NCBI RefSeq assembly: GCF_019343495.1
Contig: NZ_CP072549.1
Coordinates: forward strand, 682,001 to 746,000
Reading direction: 5' to 3'
Length of the DNA stretch: 64,000 nt
DNA from: Acinetobacter lwoffii
GTDB taxonomy: Bacteria > Pseudomonadota > Gammaproteobacteria > Pseudomonadales > Moraxellaceae
The notes below the pieces were generated by a model, which worked only from the letters and a program-made list of their open reading frames with translations, had not been told where the DNA came from and did no database searches. Each line of letters opens with the position of its first letter. The first letter of the stretch is position 1. This document shows positions 35,536-44,364 of the stretch, piece after piece. Made by a program: the position numbers and the translations under genes.

Positions 35536-36588
35536 ATGCAGATCTCATCATGGACCACAGCAATGAACAGCATGACAGCTTTAGCATCTCGCAGTATCTT
35601 TCAGGATCAGTTTGGACGCCAGAAACGTAAGTTGCGGATATCAGTAACTGACCGTTGTAATTTCAAATGCAGTTATTGCATGCCTGAACATCCGGAATGG
35701 ATGAACAAAAAAGATTTGCTTAGTTTTGAGGCCCTGTATGCTTTTTGCGAGTTTATGGTGCGACACGGGATTGAGCAGATCCGGGTGACGGGGGGCGAAC
35801 CGTTGATGCGTCAAGGTATTGTTCATTTTATTGCCCGCTTACAGACGCTGAAAGCTATTGGCCTGAAACGTATTTCCATGACCAGCAATGGCCATTATTT
35901 AAAAGATTATGCCCAGCCGCTTAAACAGGCAGGACTAGACGATCTGAATATCAGTCTGGACAGTCTTGATCCAAAGCAGTTTCAGCAACTGACCCAAAAA
36001 CAGTTACAGCCTGTACTTCAAGGCATTGCCGCCGCGCAGCAGGCAGGGTTGTCCGTCAAGATCAATAGTGTGCTCATCAAAGGCAACAATGACAATCAGA
36101 TTATTCCTCTCGTGAAATGGGCACAGCATCAGGCCGTAGAACTGCGTTTTATTGAGTTTATGCCCCTCGATGGCGATCAGAAATGGAATCCGTCTGATGT
36201 CATCAGTGAGCAAGATATCTTGGATCAACTGAAAACCGAATTTGATGTCCGGGTATCTCAAGGTCAAGGTGCTAATCCGGCACGCTGTTATCTGGTCAAT
36301 GGGCAGCCTTTGGGGATTATTTCCACGATTACCCATTCATTTTGTGGCGATTGCGACCGTCTGCGTTTAAATGCCCAAGGTGAATTTTATAACTGTTTAT
36401 TTGCCAGACAAGGCCTCAACCTTAAGGCAGATATCGAACAACTGGCGCTGGATCATTTCGCCACACAGACACTTCAGCACAAGCTACGCGCTTATATCTG
36501 GCATAAAGAGGCCGGTTTTCATGCGATCCAGCAATCACCAATACAAAAGCCGATCCGAAAAATCAGTATGCACCGCATTGGAGGATAA
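35536..36588 (+). CDS. moaA: GTP 3',8-cyclase MoaA
   Basis: 350 aa radical-SAM enzyme for the first step of molybdopterin synthesis. The SAM cluster motif CNFKCSYC lies near residue 42, a second [4Fe-4S] site is FCGDCDR plus Cys in YNCLF, and the C-terminus ends in the diagnostic Gly-Gly. Start uncertain: 35536, 35563 and 35572 are all in frame and none has a clear ribosome-binding site. Heads the moaA-D-E cluster. Confidence 0.92.
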   Translation: MQISSWTTAMNSMTALASRSIFQDQFGRQKRKLRISVTDRCNFKCSYCMPEHPEWMNKKDLLSFEALYAFCEFMVRHGIEQIRVTGGEPLMRQGIVHFIARLQTLKAIGLKRISMTSNGHYLKDYAQPLKQAGLDDLNISLDSLDPKQFQQLTQKQLQPVLQGIAAAQQAGLSVKINSVLIKGNNDNQIIPLVKWAQHQAVELRFIEFMPLDGDQKWNPSDVISEQDILDQLKTEFDVRVSQGQGANPARCYLVNGQPLGIISTITHSFCGDCDRLRLNAQGEFYNCLFARQGLNLKADIEQLALDHFATQTLQHKLRAYIWHKEAGFHAIQQSPIQKPIRKISMHRIGG

Positions 36589-36590
36589 AT

Positions 36591-36857
36591 ATGTCTCTCA
36601 CTCAGCAAAAATTAATTCATATCAAAATAGAAGCCTTCGGTGCGATTGAACGACAAATCCCCGCAGATTTGAGTCTGCAATGCGAGTCTGAAATTCAGGT
36701 TTCTGAAGTCCTGAACCAGTTGCTATCAATCTATCCTGATATACAGCCCATGCTGGAACGCTGCGCCTGTGCAATCGGTGAAGACATTATTTCCAGACAG
36801 AACATTTTAAATCGGGACAGTACGCTAGTGCTGTTAGCGCCGGTAACAGGAGGCTGA
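36591..36857 (+). CDS. moaD: Molybdopterin synthase small subunit MoaD
   Basis: 88 aa ubiquitin-like sulfur carrier ending in the required Gly-Gly (LLAPVTGG), which is thiocarboxylated to supply sulfur. GGAGG precedes the ATG and the gene starts 2 bases after moaA; moaE starts 1 base after it. Confidence 0.9.
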   Translation: MSLTQQKLIHIKIEAFGAIERQIPADLSLQCESEIQVSEVLNQLLSIYPDIQPMLERCACAIGEDIISRQNILNRDSTLVLLAPVTGG

Positions 36858-36858
36858 G

Positions 36859-37401
36859 ATGCAACTCAAACCATTAAAACAATTTGCCCGAATCCAGCAG
36901 ACTGCTTTTAGGCTGGAGGATTTTGATGGTATTCAGCACTTTCCGGAATGTGGTGGAATCGGCATCTTTGTCGGAACAGTACGTAATCATCATCAGGGGA
37001 AAGCTGTGCGTGCCCTGAAATATACCGCCTATGCACCTGTGGCTGAAAAAATGATTCGTGAAATTGAACAGCAGATTCAGACCAAATACGAGGTGTCTTA
37101 TGTGCGGGTGGTGCATCGGATTGGTGAGTTGGGGATTGGAGAAACAGCCATTATTGCTATGGCTTATGCCGCCCATCGTCGTGAGGCTTTTGCGGCCTGT
37201 GAGGAAGCTGTGGAAAGGGTGAAGCATGAGGTTCCGGTCTGGAAAGAAGAGTTTTATATGGATGGTAGCAGCCAGTATGTAGAGGGCTGTTGTATCCGAA
37301 AAGATCATAGACCTGAAACGGATCACTCTCATCATGCAGAAGATGCGCATTGTCACCATCACCATGTAGCACCACACGCTTGCCAATCACCATCTAATTA
37401 A
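36859..37401 (+). CDS. moaE: Molybdopterin synthase large subunit MoaE with His-rich tail
   Basis: 180 aa. The first ~150 residues are MoaE, with GIFVGTVRNHHQGK near residue 33 and the catalytic-lysine region VPVWKEEF near 125. The last ~30 residues are an unusual tail with about nine His plus Cys (HSHHAEDAHCHHHH), absent from typical 150-aa MoaE. The tail could bind Ni, Zn, Cu or Mo or be a linker. GGAGGC precedes the ATG. Confidence 0.9.
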   Translation: MQLKPLKQFARIQQTAFRLEDFDGIQHFPECGGIGIFVGTVRNHHQGKAVRALKYTAYAPVAEKMIREIEQQIQTKYEVSYVRVVHRIGELGIGETAIIAMAYAAHRREAFAACEEAVERVKHEVPVWKEEFYMDGSSQYVEGCCIRKDHRPETDHSHHAEDAHCHHHHVAPHACQSPSN

Positions 37402-37470
37402 ATGCGTCTAATGAGGATGCATAAGATGAATCACTTTAAAACAGATTTTAAAATTAGCCTGGGATGAATC

Positions 37471-38394
37471 ATGAAAAATGTAGGGATGAAAGCAGAAAGT
37501 TATCGTACAGCAATTGCCACTGGAATCCTGCATGCACCGCCACATTGCGTTGAGTTGCTGCGTAATGGCAATACTGAAAAAGGGGATGCCCTGAAGACAG
37601 CACGCATTGCCGGCATTCTGGGTGCCAAACGGACCGATGAGCTGATTCCCTTATGCCATCCATTGCCGATTTATCGTGCCGATGTGGAATATGAACTGTG
37701 TGATGCGCATGTCGAAATTATTGCTACCGTTGAAACCATTGGACCCACCGGTGTGGAAATGGAAGCTTTGACAGCGGTCAGTCTGGCAGGTCTGACCTTA
37801 TATGACATGCTGAAGCCGCATTGTGAACCGGAAGATTTGTCGCTGGATCAATGCAGGTTGCAGCAGAAAAAAGGTGGAAAATCACATTTTACCCGCGTAC
37901 TTAAAGAGAGTCTGTCCGCTTCAGTTATTGTACTGTCCGATACGGTTGCAGCCGGCAAAAAGCCGGACACTGCCGGACAAAACGTACTGGAAATTTTAAA
38001 AGAAGCCAATTTTGATTCTATTAGTTATCAGGTCATTCCCGATAGCCCAGAACAGCTCTTGACCCTGATTGAACAGCAGAAAAATCAGTATCCGCTGATT
38101 CTAACTGTGGGGGGCACTGGCTTGGGTCCTAAAGACCTGACAGTCGAAACCCTGCAACCTTTGCTGCAACGGGAAATTCCCGGCTTGATGGAAGCTTCAC
38201 GTAGTTTTGGACAGAAACGTACCCCTTATGCGGCATTAAGCCGTGGCGTGGCTGGCTATATTGAGAACAGTTTGGTGATGACCCTGCCGGGAAGTCGTCA
38301 GGGTGCGAAAGAATCTCTGATCGCGGTACTTCCGGCTTTGGTGCACTTGTTTGATGTGCAAAAAAATATCCCACATGCGGGAGGTTATCAATGA
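37471..38394 (+). CDS. moaCB: Fused MoaC-MoaB molybdenum cofactor protein
   Basis: 307 aa. Residues 1-~145 are MoaC (cyclic pyranopterin monophosphate synthase), with ELIPLCHPLP near 50 and ETIGPTGVEMEALTA near 90. Residues ~150-305 are MoaB/MogA-like (IVLSDTVAAGKKPDTAG, LTVGGTGLGPKD), which adenylylates molybdopterin. The fusion joins an early and a late step. GGGATGAATC precedes the ATG. Its stop overlaps moeA by 4 bases. Confidence 0.9.
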   Translation: MKNVGMKAESYRTAIATGILHAPPHCVELLRNGNTEKGDALKTARIAGILGAKRTDELIPLCHPLPIYRADVEYELCDAHVEIIATVETIGPTGVEMEALTAVSLAGLTLYDMLKPHCEPEDLSLDQCRLQQKKGGKSHFTRVLKESLSASVIVLSDTVAAGKKPDTAGQNVLEILKEANFDSISYQVIPDSPEQLLTLIEQQKNQYPLILTVGGTGLGPKDLTVETLQPLLQREIPGLMEASRSFGQKRTPYAALSRGVAGYIENSLVMTLPGSRQGAKESLIAVLPALVHLFDVQKNIPHAGGYQ

Positions 38395-39632
38395 ATCAGG
38401 CACTATCGTATTCAGCCTGCGGTGCTGAGCCGGGACTGATTTCTGTTGATCAGGCACTGCAGATGATACTTGAGCAGACGCATATTCTGGCAACTGAAAG
38501 CCTGCCGCTTGCTCAGACTCTGAATCGCTATCTGGCAAAAGCGATTGATTCGGCCATTCCATTGCCGCTGTTTTCACAAAGTGCTTTAGATGGCTATGCG
38601 CTTTGTAGTGCAGAAAATGTTAGTGCTCACAGCACTTTTGAACTCATTGGAGAGATTCGGGCAGGGCAAAGTACTGAAATTGAACTGCGTCCAGGTCAGG
38701 CGGTTCGGATTTTTACCGGTGCCAGGATTCCGGCAGGAACTACAACAGTCGCCCGTCAGGAAATTGTCGAATGCCATGCCAATCAAATCATCATCACAAC
38801 AGACCTAAAACCTCATACGGATATACGTGACGCAGGCGAGGAAATCGCACAAGGACAACGTCTGGCAGATGTAGGACAAAAACTGCATGTAGGTGCAATT
38901 GCAGCTTTAAGTATGGCAGGCGTAAAGCAGGTTTCAGTCTATCGTTATCCTAAAATTGCCGTTGTGATTACTGGAGATGAAGTGGCTTCCAGCATTGAAG
39001 ACCTGAATTCCGGAAAAATCTTTGACGCCAATGCTCCGCTGATTCAGGCCTGGTTTCAGTCACAGGGTCAAAACGTAGATATTCTGTATGTGCCCGATTG
39101 TGAGTCCGAACTGCAATTATTACTGAACCGACTCAAACACCAATATGATGTCATCTTGACCACAGGCGGGGTTTCGGTGGGTGATTATGATTTCATTCGT
39201 CCTGTTGCCCTGGAGCAGGGTTTTGAGCAGATTTTCTGGAAAGTGAAGCAGAAGCCTGGAAAACCGATGTTATTTGCCAAGTATCGTCGAGATGATCAAG
39301 ATTACTGTTATCTCTTGGGCTTACCGGGGAATCCGGCTGCCGTTTATGTCGGGATGCAAATCTATACGGCAACTTTACTGAATGCCTTACAAGGGCAAAA
39401 GCAGTCACCTGCATGGCTCAGTGCGGTGATGACGCATGATTTGAAAGCAGATGCACGCGAACGATTTTTAAGAATGACTGCCGAATTTGATCAGGGCACT
39501 TTAAAGCTCAAAAGCCTGGCAAAACAGCAGTCGCATATGTTGAGTAATCTGATGCAGGCCAACTGTCTGGTGCGTATTCCGGCCGGAACAGAAATCCAAG
39601 CCGGGCAAGTGGTACAGGGTTTGCTGATTTGA
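38391..39632 (+). CDS. moeA: Molybdopterin molybdotransferase MoeA
   Basis: 413 aa with the MoeA N-terminal segment (PLFSQSALDGYAL near residue 64), the MPT-binding domain (TTGGVSVGDYDF near 261) and a C-terminal beta domain. It inserts molybdate into adenylylated molybdopterin. ATG overlaps the moaCB stop. The first residue of the PxxxxSAxDGYA motif region differs from MPxxDNSAMDGYA of E. coli, as is common. Confidence 0.92.
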   Translation: MNQALSYSACGAEPGLISVDQALQMILEQTHILATESLPLAQTLNRYLAKAIDSAIPLPLFSQSALDGYALCSAENVSAHSTFELIGEIRAGQSTEIELRPGQAVRIFTGARIPAGTTTVARQEIVECHANQIIITTDLKPHTDIRDAGEEIAQGQRLADVGQKLHVGAIAALSMAGVKQVSVYRYPKIAVVITGDEVASSIEDLNSGKIFDANAPLIQAWFQSQGQNVDILYVPDCESELQLLLNRLKHQYDVILTTGGVSVGDYDFIRPVALEQGFEQIFWKVKQKPGKPMLFAKYRRDDQDYCYLLGLPGNPAAVYVGMQIYTATLLNALQGQKQSPAWLSAVMTHDLKADARERFLRMTAEFDQGTLKLKSLAKQQSHMLSNLMQANCLVRIPAGTEIQAGQVVQGLLI

Positions 39633-39679
39633 AATGCCTGTCGCAATTTTCAATATTCGAACTACGCAGAAGTAGACAG

Positions 39680-40444
39680 ATGAATGTATCTAAAATTCTA
39701 CTGACCTCTATGCTGCTGAGCAGCACAATGCTGCATGCCGAGACAGTCAAAGTCTATGCTGCGGCCAGCCTGACCAATGCGCTTACTGATATTTCCAGAT
39801 TATATGAGCAACAGCATCGGGACATCCAGATCGTTCCGGTTTTTGCTGCGTCTTCGGTATTGGCGAAACAAATTGCGGCGGGAGCCAGCAGTGATCTATT
39901 TTTCTCTGCAGACCTGGACTGGATGAATGATCTGATCGAGAAACAAAAAATCCAGGTGGGGCAGAGTAAACCTGTTCTGTTTAATGAGCTGGTATTGATT
40001 AGTCCTATCCAGCAAAAAAATAATTTTAAAATGTCAGCCGACTTTAATTTTGCTAAAGCCTTTCAAGGCTATCTATGTACCGGACAAATGGAATCGGTAC
40101 CTGCTGGAAAATATGCCCAGCAAAGCTTAACCCGGCTGGGCTGGTTGAAACCGCTTCGGGGCAGAGTAGTTGGGACGGATAGCGTCCGTTCAACTCTCGC
40201 ATTTGTAGAACGTGGCGAATGTCAGGTCGGCATTGTATATAGAACTGATGCCTTGATGAGTAAAAAAGTTAAAATTTCGGGAGTGTTTCCAGCCAGTACA
40301 CATCGTCCGATTGTGTATCCGATTGCTTTAACCCGGCAAGGCCAGAAAAATCAGGCAGCAGTCCAATTTTCTGAATTTATCCAGACGAGCGCACAGGCCA
40401 GACAGATTTTCCAGAAATATGGCTTTAAGCTTAAGGTAGGCTAA
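39680..40444 (+). CDS. modA: Molybdate-binding protein ModA
   Basis: 254 aa. A signal peptide (MNVSKILLTSMLLSSTMLHA) is followed by ETVKVYAAASLTNAL, the ModA N-terminus, and ends with the PIALTRQGQ region. Periplasmic, delivers molybdate to ModBC. I chose ATG 39680 because it begins the signal peptide; the frame opens upstream inside moeA. Confidence 0.9.
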   Translation: MNVSKILLTSMLLSSTMLHAETVKVYAAASLTNALTDISRLYEQQHRDIQIVPVFAASSVLAKQIAAGASSDLFFSADLDWMNDLIEKQKIQVGQSKPVLFNELVLISPIQQKNNFKMSADFNFAKAFQGYLCTGQMESVPAGKYAQQSLTRLGWLKPLRGRVVGTDSVRSTLAFVERGECQVGIVYRTDALMSKKVKISGVFPASTHRPIVYPIALTRQGQKNQAAVQFSEFIQTSAQARQIFQKYGFKLKVG

Positions 40445-40450
40445 CTGCTC

Positions 40451-41134
40451 ATGCTTACACCAGAAGAACTGAGTGCCTTAGCGCTTTCAGCCAAAGTAGC
40501 GGGCTTTGCCACAGCGGTGTGTCTGCCATTTGCTATCGCCGTAGCATGGTTACTGGCGCGTTATGAATTCAGGGCCAAATTTCTTGTAGAGGCGATATTG
40601 CAGATGCCCATGGTGCTACCGCCGGTGGTACTGGGGTATCTTCTGCTCCTGCTGTTTGGTCATCAGGGGATGTTAGGGCAATATCTGCATGCATGGGGAA
40701 TTCAGCTGATATTTAACTGGAAAGGTGCGGTACTGGCAGCAATGATTGTGGCATTTCCTTTAATGGTTCAACCCATTCGCTTGTCTTTTCAAATGATCAA
40801 CCGGCAGTTAGAACAGGTGGCAGGATCTCTGGGCGCTGCACCATGGCGGGTGTTCTGTAGCATTAGCCTGCCTCTGGCTTTGCCTGGAATTTTAATCGGC
40901 AGCATTTTATGTTTCAGCCGCAGTCTGGGAGAATTTGGTGCCACCATTACCTTTGTCGGTAATATTCCCGAGGAAACCCGCACGATTCCTATCGCCATTT
41001 ATAGCCTGTTACAGCAGCCTGATGGAGAAAGCATGGCCATGCGTCTGGTCATTTTATCTCTGATTCTGGCTTTTTCAGCCTTGATTGCAAATTACTGGAT
41101 CATGCAGAAGTATCAACGTAAATTGGAGGCTTAA
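40451..41134 (+). CDS. modB: Molybdate permease ModB
   Basis: 227 aa, about five transmembrane helices, with the EAA-type loop ROUGHLY at residues 120-150 (QLEQVAGSLGAAPWRVFCSI) and SRSLGEFGATITFVG, both typical of ModB. Starts 6 bases after modA. Confidence 0.92.
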   Translation: MLTPEELSALALSAKVAGFATAVCLPFAIAVAWLLARYEFRAKFLVEAILQMPMVLPPVVLGYLLLLLFGHQGMLGQYLHAWGIQLIFNWKGAVLAAMIVAFPLMVQPIRLSFQMINRQLEQVAGSLGAAPWRVFCSISLPLALPGILIGSILCFSRSLGEFGATITFVGNIPEETRTIPIAIYSLLQQPDGESMAMRLVILSLILAFSALIANYWIMQKYQRKLEA

Positions 41135-41135
41135 G

Positions 41136-41777
41136 ATGCTGAAGTGTGATTTTCAGTTTAATTACGCAAATTTCCAGCTACAGGCCAATCTGGATATGCA
41201 GACACAATTGATTGGTATTGTGGGGGCCTCGGGAAGTGGAAAAAGCACTTTTTTAAAAAACATTGCAGGGCTATTAAAACCATCACAAGGCTTTATTCAT
41301 TTTCAGCAAAAAATATTATTTGATCATCAGCAGAAACTGAATATTCCTGTTCATCAGAGAAAAATTGCCCTGATTTTTCAGCAAGCCCTACTGTTTCCGC
41401 ATCTGAATGTCATGCAGAATTTAAAATATGCAGAACAGCTAAACATAAAAAATAAAGGTAAGCAAAAATTTCTTTTCGAAGATATCGTTGAGCTACTTGA
41501 ATTAAAGCCACTGCTTCGGTATCGGGCGCATCAGCTTTCTGGTGGACAGGCACAGCGCGTTTCTATCGGTCGTGCACTTTTATCTTCTCCCGACCTATTA
41601 CTTTTGGATGAGCCTTTAAATGGACTGGATCAAAAGCTGAAAAACCAGATTTTACCCTTTCTGAAAATTGTGCTTCATCAAACAGATTTACCCATGATCT
41701 ATGTGACCCATCATGTAGATGAAGTGGCGTATTTACAGGCGCAGCTGCTGCATTTTGAAAAGGGAAAAATTATTTGA
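41136..41777 (+). CDS. modC: Molybdate ABC ATPase ModC, short form
   Basis: 213 aa with Walker A GASGSGKST near residue 31, signature LSGGQAQR and Walker B LLLLDEP. Typical ModC is ~350 aa with a C-terminal TOBE/Mop molybdate-binding domain; here the protein ends right after the ATPase core, so that domain is missing. ATG 41136 follows TTGGAGG. Last gene of modABC. Confidence 0.87.
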   Translation: MLKCDFQFNYANFQLQANLDMQTQLIGIVGASGSGKSTFLKNIAGLLKPSQGFIHFQQKILFDHQQKLNIPVHQRKIALIFQQALLFPHLNVMQNLKYAEQLNIKNKGKQKFLFEDIVELLELKPLLRYRAHQLSGGQAQRVSIGRALLSSPDLLLLDEPLNGLDQKLKNQILPFLKIVLHQTDLPMIYVTHHVDEVAYLQAQLLHFEKGKII

Positions 41778-41961
41778 TCCAGCACTGCACCGATTTAAAC
41801 CAGCCATGACTCCGAGCAGGTCATCCTCTCGCTGTTTTGCTCATAATGCCTCAGAAGATATCTATTTTTTCTCTATTTTTAAGAAAGAAACATCTAATTT
41901 AAGAGCTTGAATATAAATTAGTTAATATAAAACAATATCTTATTTTATTTTAAAATTAATC

Positions 41962-41977
41962 TGGCATGACCTGTGCA
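41962..41977 (+). promoter_or_regulatory. Sigma-54 promoter of narK
   Basis: TGGCATG-ACCT-GTGCA with consensus spacing; predicted start near 41988, 3 bases before hairpin P1. Confidence 0.8.
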
Positions 41978-41990
41978 TATATCTGATTAA

Positions 41991-42036
41991 AGTCAAAGAA
42001 GACTCTACATTTGTATGACGGCCAATGACGTCCGTT
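41991..42036 (+). promoter_or_regulatory. NasT (ANTAR) twin-hairpin leader of narK
   Basis: P1 AGTC-AAAGAA-GACT (41991-42004) and P2 GACGGCC-AATGAC-GTCCGTT (42017-42036, one mismatch and a G-T pair). Both hexaloops have A1 and G4. The P2 region and the following CTGATCGT match the nirB leader closely. Confidence 0.75.
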
Positions 42037-42105
42037 CTGATCGTTACTGATATGCCTCGGCATCACAGTGACTTAAATACGTTCAGTTCTGGTAAGGAAA
42101 TGGCT

Positions 42106-43455
42106 ATGTCTTCAAATACAAGTCTCAATAAAGCAACAAAAATAAGTCTATTTAACTTCAGTAGTTCAGCGATGCGGGCCTTCCATATGAGTTGGCTCGC
42201 TTTTTTTGTCTGTTTCTTTGCGTGGTTTGCCTGTGCACCGTTAATGCCAGTGATTGCCGGTGAATTCAGCCTGACCAAAGAGCAGATCGCCAATATCAAT
42301 ATTGCCGCAGTCGCTATTACAATTCTGGTGCGTCTGATCGTGGGGCCATTGTGTGATAAATACGGTCCGCGTAAAACCTATACTGCCTTACTGATTATTG
42401 GCAGTATTCCGGTGTTTGGTGTGGCCTCGGCCAACAGCTATGAATTTTTCTTGTTTTTCCGTTTATTGATTGGCGCAATTGGTGCCAGTTTTGTCATTAC
42501 CCAATATCATACCAGTATTATGTTTGCGCCAAATGTGGTGGGAACGGCAAATGCGACTACAGCAGGCTGGGGTAATGCCGGTGGCGGTGCGACTCAAGCC
42601 CTGATGCCGTTAATGCTGGCTGCTTTGGTGATGTTCGGTGTAGAACAGGCAATGGGTTGGAGAATTGCGCTTCTGGTTCCAGGTATTCTGATGATCATTG
42701 TCGGTGTACTGTACTGGAAATTCACCCAAGACTGTCCACAAGGTAATTTTAAAGAACTCCGTGCTCAAGGTATTTCTGTCGGTAGCGATAAAAAAGGCGG
42801 CCTTGCCATCTTAATGCATGCCGCACGTAACTACCGTGTGTGGATTCTGTTTGGCGCTTATGCAGCCTGTTTTGGTATTGAAATTTTCATCCATAATATT
42901 ATTGCCTTGTACTTTGTCGACAATTTCCAGTTCGGTCTAAAAGAAGCGGGGATGGCTGCCGGGATTTTTGGTTTACTGGCATTGTTTGCCCGCGCCTTAG
43001 GCGGTATTGTTTCAGACAAAGTTGCGATTCAAAAAGGTCTAGATGGCCGAACCAAAGTCCTATTTGCCTTGATCATGCTGGAAGGTCTGTTTCTTATTCT
43101 ATTCTCGCAAATGAACAGCGCAACCTTGGCGATCATGGCAATGACCATCTTTGCCTTGTTTACTCATATGGCATGTGGGGCTACCTATGCACTAGTGCCT
43201 TTTATCGACCGTGATGCCTTGGGTGGTGTGGCCGGTATTATTGGAGCAGGTGGCAATGTCGGCGCGGTGGCTGCGGGTTTCCTGTTAAAAGGCATGCTGG
43301 ATATTCAAACCACTTTGATGGTACTGGGTGGCTTGGTGGTGATTGCTGCAAGTTGTGTGTTGATGATCCGTTTCTCTGTCGAGCATAAAGAAAAAGAACA
43401 GCGTTTATATGAACAGGCCGTGACTGAACGTCATCTGGCGGAAGTACAGCAATAA
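42106..43455 (+). CDS. narK: Nitrate/nitrite MFS transporter
   Basis: 449 aa with about 12 transmembrane helices and the NNP-family signatures in helices 5 and 11 (GWGNAGGGATQALMP and GIIGAGGNVGAVAAGF). Imports nitrate for NasA. I chose ATG 42106 because TAAGGA is 8 bases upstream; an in-frame ATG at 42025 lies inside the NasT hairpin. A terminator follows. Confidence 0.93.
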   Translation: MSSNTSLNKATKISLFNFSSSAMRAFHMSWLAFFVCFFAWFACAPLMPVIAGEFSLTKEQIANINIAAVAITILVRLIVGPLCDKYGPRKTYTALLIIGSIPVFGVASANSYEFFLFFRLLIGAIGASFVITQYHTSIMFAPNVVGTANATTAGWGNAGGGATQALMPLMLAALVMFGVEQAMGWRIALLVPGILMIIVGVLYWKFTQDCPQGNFKELRAQGISVGSDKKGGLAILMHAARNYRVWILFGAYAACFGIEIFIHNIIALYFVDNFQFGLKEAGMAAGIFGLLALFARALGGIVSDKVAIQKGLDGRTKVLFALIMLEGLFLILFSQMNSATLAIMAMTIFALFTHMACGATYALVPFIDRDALGGVAGIIGAGGNVGAVAAGFLLKGMLDIQTTLMVLGGLVVIAASCVLMIRFSVEHKEKEQRLYEQAVTERHLAEVQQ

Positions 43456-43485
43456 CACAACACGCCCTGATATAAAATGAATTGA

Positions 43486-43517
43486 CAAAAAGGATAGCAA
43501 TATCCTTTTTGTTGTTT
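43486..43517 (+). terminator. Terminator after narK
   Basis: AAAAAGGATAGCAATATCCTTTTT stem with T-rich tail. Confidence 0.8.
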
Positions 43518-43713
43518 TTGCTAACGCAATAATAAAATGATGAGCTATATATTCAGGATAGGAAAATATTATTTAAAAAGTACAGAATGGTTGAATTTAT
43601 CGAATAAAAGTAAAATCATTTATAGTTTATATGTTTAATTTGAGATGAAAAAATTATATATATTTTAATAATGATTTTTAAAAAAATAAATGAATTTAAT
43701 AAGTGCAGATAAA

Positions 43714-43746
43714 ATAAAAGCCATTTTCAAAATGGCTTTTATTTTT
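43714..43746 (-). terminator. Terminator after cynS
   Basis: AAAAGCCATTTT pairs with AAAATGGCTTTT; T-rich on both strands. Confidence 0.75.
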
Positions 43747-43757
43747 AGAATGATAAA

Positions 43758-44207
43758 TTAATAGGTTTTGTAAGGTAAAAACTTTCCGGATAATACGACG
43801 TTCACCCGATCTCCGTTTGGATTATTCTCACGTTGAATATCCATATTGAAATCAATTGCACTCATAATTCCATCACCAAATTCTTCATGGATCAGTTCTT
43901 TAATAGTCATACCATAGACGTTGACAACCTCATACCAGCGATAAATCAGCGGATCTGTCGGCACGCTAGTTGGCAGAGAACCTTTATAGGGTACGATTTG
44001 CAGCCAGGCGATGGCTTCATCAGTCAATCCAAATATTTCACCAATTTTTTCTGCCTGTTCTTTATTAAAAGCCATCTGACCCAAACATGCGGCTGTCACC
44101 CATTCTTTAGAAAGGCCTATTGTTTCAGCGACATCTGCCCATTTGATAGACTTTAAAACTTTCGCTGAAATAATCATGTCTGTCACTTGTTGACGATGGC
44201 TAATCAT
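43758..44207 (-). CDS. cynS: Cyanase (cyanate hydratase)
   Basis: 149 aa. The N-terminal helix-turn-helix-like domain (SIKWADVAETIGLSKEW) and the C-terminal catalytic domain with Arg and Glu in YRWYEVV and Ser in GIMSAIDF are all present. It converts cyanate and bicarbonate to ammonia and CO2. ATG 44207 has TTGGAGAAG upstream. Monocistronic behind its own sigma-54 promoter, making cyanate another nitrogen source under the same control. Confidence 0.93.
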   Translation of the reverse strand: MISHRQQVTDMIISAKVLKSIKWADVAETIGLSKEWVTAACLGQMAFNKEQAEKIGEIFGLTDEAIAWLQIVPYKGSLPTSVPTDPLIYRWYEVVNVYGMTIKELIHEEFGDGIMSAIDFNMDIQRENNPNGDRVNVVLSGKFLPYKTY

Positions 44208-44252
44208 AATCTTCTCCAATAGCTATATTTAAAAAATGACCGCTATAGATAA

Positions 44253-44268
44253 TGCAGAGATTGTGCCA
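44253..44268 (-). promoter_or_regulatory. Sigma-54 promoter of cynS
   Basis: Minus strand TGGCACA-ATCT-CTGCA with consensus spacing; predicted start near 44242. Confidence 0.8.
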
Positions 44269-44332
44269 ATATAATTATAAGGATGAAATTTTAAAATAAT
44301 TTATATGATTTTCATTAGACATTTAAAATATA

Positions 44333-44348
44333 TGGCATGCTATTTGCT
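44333..44348 (+). promoter_or_regulatory. Sigma-54 promoter of formate/nitrite transporter gene
   Basis: TGGCATG-CTAT-TTGCT with consensus spacing; predicted start near 44359, 6 bases before hairpin P1. Confidence 0.8.
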
Positions 44349-44364
44349 TTAATCTATATTAAAT

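Larger units (their letters stand above)
41778..42105. other. Control region upstream of narK
   Basis: Very AT-rich in its second half. Holds a sigma-54 promoter and the NasT leader, listed separately; nothing else recognised. No terminator was found after modC or between the leader and narK. Confidence 0.6.
43456..43757. other. AT-rich intergenic region between narK and cynS
   Basis: Two terminators of convergent genes are listed separately. The ~200 bases between them are very AT-rich and I see no gene. Confidence 0.6.

Noticed and set aside
35382..35630. 82-codon frame before moaA
   Set aside because: Overlaps moaA in another frame and looks like translated AT-rich leader.
41719..41910. 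63-codon frame after modC
   Set aside because: Starts inside modC in another frame, has no ribosome-binding site and is not TOBE-like.
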